Source: Panicum virgatum (Eukaryota; Streptophyta; Magnoliopsida; Poales; Poaceae). Taken from it: DNA of 64,000 nucleotides. The notes below the pieces were generated by a model that saw nothing but the letters and a program-made list of their open reading frames with translations, was not told the DNA's origin and did not search any database. The DNA is taken from positions 27,176,979 to 27,240,978 of the forward strand of contig NC_053150.1 of assembly GCF_016808335.1 (NCBI RefSeq), written 5' to 3'. Every line of letters starts with the position of its first letter. Position 1 is the first letter of the stretch. The position numbers and the translations under genes are program-made. Positions 59,341-64,000 of this stretch are shown piece by piece.

Positions 59341-59519
59341 TGGCACAAAACTAGGGCCAACACACAAATGCGCTTGATCGCGTAGTGAGCGACGGCACAA
59401 TTGTAGCGCCGATGCTCGAACCGGTCATACCGGTCAAGATAACCGGTCAGACCGGTTTGCCGGTGTAGAACAGCGAAGTCCGGCAAAGGCTCGAGCAGGA
59501 GGGACCCCGTCAGGGCAAG
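59341..59519 (-). repeat. LTR fragment split by the new element, copy C
   Basis: The 3' 179 bases of the minus-strand gypsy LTR, interrupted at GGGCAAG (59519). B continues GCGCGCGTAGGG at this point. Confidence 0.8.
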
Positions 59520-62500
59520 TGTGACACCTCAGGTGTCAATACTTTTAAATCCAATCAATACACCTTAGTTAAAGTTAAAAGAAAAATTTGGGAAAATAAT
59601 TCAAGAGAAGGGTTCCAATAAAAGACCAACTATTGCATAAGAAATGAAAGGAGAAAGAAAAAGGGTGAAAAGCTACTCAAAAGTTAATTCAAAAATATGC
59701 ACAAAATTTTAGTTGGCTCATGGGAGGTGTTTCAATTGACATGTGCTCAATTGAACTTCAGCCAAAATCAAGTCAAAAACTGAATAAAACTAAAGCCCTT
59801 TTGTGCAAAAATGCAAAGGTACCAATAGTTCAAAATGTTAGTTTCAAATGAAAATTTGCATAACACAAAAGTTGTAGATCTTGAAAAGTTATGCAAAAAT
59901 GGTATTCAACACTTTTCCATTTGAGCCCTCCAAATTGGAGATAATTTCAGTTTACAGAGGGGTCCCTGGATTTTCAGAAATCACAAATATGCCCTTATCT
60001 CCATCTCTCTCTCCCCCGGCCTGCTCTGTTCGCGCCGCCCGCCGTACGCCGCCGGTGGACTTCGTCCAACGCGCACCCGCAGCCAAATGGACCCGGGGAA
60101 ACCTCTCCGCGCCACCTGGCCCGCCCCTTGGCACCTCCTCGCGCGCACACGCGTCCCAGGCCGCTCCCGAGCCGCCACGACACCCCGGCCGGCGCAGCGC
60201 CGCTGCCTCCTCCGCCCGCTCGCCGTCGTGTCGCCCAGGGCCAAATCGACCGCCCCCAGTCACTGCATTCCTCCCCTAGGAGCTCCTTGGCCTATAAAGA
60301 CCCCCAGCACCCCTCAGTCGCGCCCCTTCTCCCCCTTCTTCCTCCTCCCGCCGCTCCGCCATGACCGCCGAGATCCAGCTCTCGCGGACCGGCTAGCCCA
60401 GCCCCACATTGCCCCCTCCGACCACTGCAGAAGCTTCTCCACCTCCTAGTTACGCTCCACGTGCGCGGAATCGAACCCAAACCCCCTCCCGACGCCGTTC
60501 CCCTCTTGCGCCGCCGCCGGCGAGCTTGGGCTCACCGCGGACCGGCCAGCTCCGAAGGAGACCGAGCCCGACAGCTACCCCAGAAGCATCCACGAGCTCA
60601 CGCGGTGCTCGTGCGCGTCTTGTTCCCCTACCCCGAGCCCTCCTTCACCCCCAGCGCCGGCGAACCGAATAACCGACCCGCCATCAACGCCGACGAGCTT
60701 GAACCCGTGCACCAAACGCTCGAACGTCGACCAGGGTAGGTGTTCCTCGAACCTTTCTCTCCCACGCGCCTCCCCGTGGCAGCCCCGGTAAGCCCTGCAC
60801 TGCAAAACACCACCGGCAAGATGCCACGGCGGAGAAGGCCGGCGAAGGACCCGGTTGTAAATACTTTTCTTTGTTCAAGGGTGTTTCTGCAAGTTTTTCA
60901 GTGTATACCAGTGAACTCCTAAAATGCGAAACAAATCACAGAAAAATAGGAAAAATGCAAACTCAACTGATCTGGATTCCTTGTAACAAGATCTACAAAT
61001 TTTGTAACATTCACATTTGCAGAAACTCAACTAAATTTAATCTAGGGAAAAGATTAAGAAAACCACCTTATGCATGTTCATGAAGTTCTGCTCATCAAAT
61101 GACCTTGATTTTTGGATATGTTATCACTAATGGAATTTAAAATCACAGTAAAAAGATGACATCAACCCAAAACAGTTATCATGTTGGAACAATCAAGATT
61201 CTCTAATCTGTTGTTAGCTTTCTCGATTTAATTCTTGAAATTTTGCACATAATCTTGCCCTGGAATTTTTACTGCGTGCATGTAAAACTAAAACACTGTT
61301 AATACCTAAATATCAGATTTATTAGAGTTCATTTGCTATATATCATGATTTATGCTAGTTTAATCAACTTAATTCCTCATATATAGTTCTTATGCTCAGA
61401 AAAATCTATATTTATTTATGGAGTCTCTTTTTAGCTCTGTGTTCCTGTGTAAAAATTTTGAGCTGCAGTTACTGAGTTTTGCTTTGTTGAATAATCATGC
61501 TTAGCATCTTAGGGCTAGATTTACTATTTTTATTCTGAGTAATCTACAATATTTCTGATCATTATTTTTGTGCACGATCTTGTCTAGAGTATGTTCTACC
61601 TGTAATAAAAAGTTCATATGCAATACTGGTTAAATGCACCTTGAGAAATTTATGCAAACTCATGCTAAGTTCACTGAATAACTAATTTATCATAGTGATT
61701 TAAATCTTGAAAAATTTTCTGGAGTATGTTTAACTCATGGCTAGTCTCTGGTAAAAATTTGAGAGCCATATCCCTAGTAAAACTCTCTGTAGAATTAATC
61801 TTAGTTAAAAGCTTGCTGTTTTTGTTCTTTTTATTACCTCGGTTATATAAGTGAATAAAATCTGGAAAAATTTCAGTGCTGATTATATGCTTTGAAGTTG
61901 CTCCCATAAAATTTGTAGCACCAGAACCCATGTTGAACGTTCTGTACAAAAAGATAAAGTAACTAGAGTAATTCATTTGCATGAATAGTTATAGTTTTTG
62001 CTCTATGGTAGATGCTGAATTTATGCCATGAAGGTTCAAGTTTGGATCTGGGTTACTTTAGTGTTTCATCACTAGCTCTTTAGTAGTTGTGTTAATAAGA
62101 AATAAGGGAAGCATGCTATGTGTTGAAATTAAAAAAAATGAAAACTACAACCCCCACTCATTCATGAATAAACATAGTTATGTTTACTACTCTATAAACG
62201 ATTGCCCATGCAATGAAATGTGAAATCGTCACTAAATTAACTTTCGTTGGACTACAACTTTATCGTGAAGGAAAGAAATTGTTATCCATGAATAACTCAT
62301 AATCTCGCATTGCATATAGAAACGGTTGATCTCGCGAACGGTGACTACGAATTGGTGCCCGCGGACTCTCGTGCGGAGCAGGAGGTTAATCTGAACTGTA
62401 CTAACTTGTCTCAAGACCTGGGCCAAGCCCCAGAGGCTTTTCTGCCTGACAGTGCCCAAGAAGGCAAGCCCCGGAGCATAATCCCACTATTTTTCCGAAT

Positions 62501-63911
62501 TATCATTCTGCTATCTATTTATTAATGTATGGTAATAGTTGGTTTTCTGCATTTAAGTTCTCTAGGCGTTGATCGAAAACCCTAGATGCATGATCCATAG
62601 GAACCTATGTTTGATACCGGATCTTTTTATCGACAAGTTGCCATGCTAAATAGGTACGGTAAAAGTCGAGTGGTTTCCTGCCTCTCGCGAGCAAATAGGA
62701 ATTGTACTTACTTTAATTCCTGTTGAAATGTAAGGACAACGGGCGGGGTTGTGTAGTTGTGATACCCCGCTGGTGTAGTCAAAAATGGCTAAGGTCGCGG
62801 TGTGTGGCTCATTTCGTTAAGCGTTTGAAAGTACTAGCCACATATGGAGAAATATGGTAATCGGTAAGCTTAAGTACCTGATTGGACCGGCGAGTGGAAC
62901 GATCTCGCACCCTCCTGGTAGAAGTAGGGTTTATTTTTTTTATGTCGCGACGTACGGGTGCAGAGTGGTCGGACTCTGTAGTCGGGGAGGGTGTTCCGGA
63001 TCCACGGACTGGAAAGAAAGGGGAAAAGTAGCGTGGGCGGGAGCGAAGTCGATCCCCATGCGTGTGGTCTAGGTTCCCCTGGCCAGGTTGAAACTCGATT
63101 CGGAATCGTCCGCCTCTCACGGCATGAGATTGCTTAATGTTTTCGGTCACATAGAGTAACAAGTGGAACATGATGATGATAATACTGCTGGTTGATTAAA
63201 TGTTTGCTCTACCATGTTTGAGTAGAGTTAGTTGCAAATTTAGAATGGTTAATCCCACTAGAATCTGGCTAAGTAAAACCTGAAAGTAAGGATCAACACT
63301 TAGCGGCATTTTTGGCAAACGAACCCTACCAACCAAAAAGCCTTGCATGTCTAGTTATCGGACTATGTTATATCCGGAGACGGGTCAGTCTTGCTGAGTA
63401 TTAGTATACTCAGCCTTGCTTGTGGCACTATTTTTCAGGTACTAACTTTGAAGATCTGTTTGCGAGTCTTACTTGGCCTTGTACTCTGCCTCCGGGTTGG
63501 TCTGTTGAGTGGGATGGCCCTTCAGCTGGTGCTGACCACCCTCCCGCTGAGTGACGCATCCATACGGGCTTTATCGATGCGTCACGTTATCTCGCTAGTT
63601 ATCTTTACTACTTTCGCTGAACATGAGACTTAAATAATTGAGTAGTTGGAACTCCGCAGTACTTTGCTACTCTGAACTTGGTTTGTAATAAATTTTCTTT
63701 CCGCTGCAATCACTCTGTGATGTATGAAATGGTTTGTGTTGTAATCTCTGGGCTCACCTTCGTGTGAGTGTTGTCTGCTGATCCTGGAATAGCGTGGCTT
63801 TTATCGAGGCTTCACTCGAGGAACTACCGGTGAGTGCCAAATTGGGTCAGAGTTGCTTAGCAACAAAGATCAGTGCACCCGGGCCCAGTAGTTTTGGGTG
63901 GTTCCGCCACA
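59520..63911 (+). repeat. 4.4 kb 5' LTR of a chromovirus nested in unit C
   Basis: Begins TGTGACACCTCAGG at the exact end of unit homology and ends TTCCGCCACA, two bases before a Met-type PBS: a 4392-bp LTR. Its last 530 bases match the LTR remnants in units A-C. Region 60000-60900 is GC-rich with a promoter; 60900-62300 is AT-rich; 62310-62525 holds a short open frame (DLANGDYELVPADSRAEQE) that may be a leader peptide. No complete gene. The expected TSD on this side is GCAAG (59515-59519); the other side is outside the window. Confidence 0.85.
60293..60299 (+). promoter_or_regulatory. TATA box of the nested LTR
   Basis: TATAAAG in TTGGCCTATAAAGACCCCC, preceded by GC-rich and followed by C/T-rich sequence, the usual layout of the U3/R border in long grass LTRs. 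Confidence 0.6.
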
Positions 63912-63913
63912 GC

Positions 63914-63925
63914 TGGCATCAGAGC
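63914..63925 (+). other. PBS of the nested chromovirus
   Basis: TGGCATCAGAGC, one base off the initiator Met tRNA complement, two bases after the LTR end. The leader 63926-64000 (ending TTGACTTCAAAGCTACTAA) matches the leaders in units A-C. Confidence 0.88.
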
Positions 63926-64000
63926 TCGCAGACAGCCTACCAGAGATGGCAACCTCGGTTTTCAAAACAACAATTTAAAACTTGACTTCAAAGCTACTAA

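Larger units (their letters stand above)
42032..59519 (+). repeat. Tandem block copy C, cut by an LTR element at 59520
   Basis: Third direct copy. It keeps the two-LTR Athila-like element but lacks the RT core (A 7711-8393; junction 49645), most of the hAT plus flank (A 16728-18923; junction near 58043) and about 520 bp of the minus-strand gag (junction near 58146). Homology to copies A and B stops exactly at 59519, where a new LTR begins, so the DEFL part of this unit should lie beyond the inserted element and outside the window. Confidence 0.92.

Noticed and set aside
1..59519. Array as pure assembly artefact
   Set aside because: Copies differ by many point changes, distinct deletions and a private MITE, which a mis-assembly of one locus would not produce; read-level confirmation is still needed.
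60087..60449. GC-rich Pro/Arg-rich ORFs on both strands
   Set aside because: Open frames are expected by chance at this base composition; they overlap the TATA box and R region of the LTR.

Overview
This window reads as plant nuclear DNA, most likely from a grass. It is repeat-rich intergenic chromatin made of nested LTR retrotransposons. The evidence is chromovirus-type Ty3/gypsy gag-pol with a primer-binding site for initiator Met tRNA, an element with an Athila-like ORF1, a 4.4 kb LTR starting TGTGACACC, a hAT element with an 8-bp target duplication, a PIF/Harbinger-type MITE with a TAA duplication, and a two-exon plant gene for a small cysteine-rich secreted peptide. I see nothing prokaryotic.

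The dominant structure is a direct tandem array of one composite block: unit A (1-24465), unit B (24466-42031) and unit C (42032-59519, cut by a new insertion). All three are in the same orientation and have the same element order. By eye they differ by a few per cent of single bases plus large private deletions. Unit boundaries are arbitrary: the window starts inside the array and the array could extend further left.

Order inside a complete unit (A): a broken gag-protease fragment of one Ty3/gypsy element; the 3' part of an LTR with its PBS, a long leader, a broken coiled-coil leader ORF, then gag, protease, reverse transcriptase and half an RNase H of a Tekay/Retrosat-like chromovirus, with gag split by a 1.6 kb solo LTR that has a perfect 5-bp TSD; a minus-strand Athila-like element with two LTRs, PBS, PPT and ORF1; a two-exon fragment of unknown origin; a hAT element; a minus-strand 5' LTR plus gag of another Ty3/gypsy element; about 1.2 kb of unassigned DNA; and a minus-strand defensin-like (DEFL) gene with promoter and poly(A) signals, followed by AT-rich DNA.

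Unit B lacks about 5.2 kb and 1 kb of the A layout. Unit C lacks the RT core, most of the hAT and part of the minus-strand gag. Unit A alone carries the MITE and a small local duplication. In C, a chromovirus with a 4.4 kb 5' LTR (59520-63911) inserted inside the LTR of the minus-strand gag element; its PBS and leader run to the window end.

The only gene that looks intact is the DEFL gene, present twice (A and B). All retroelement genes are pseudogenes. Many of their stop codons are TAG where CAG is seen in a sister copy or expected from context, the pattern left by deamination of methylated CHG cytosines. The window is best read as silenced nested retrotransposons that were amplified as a block together with one small secreted-peptide gene.
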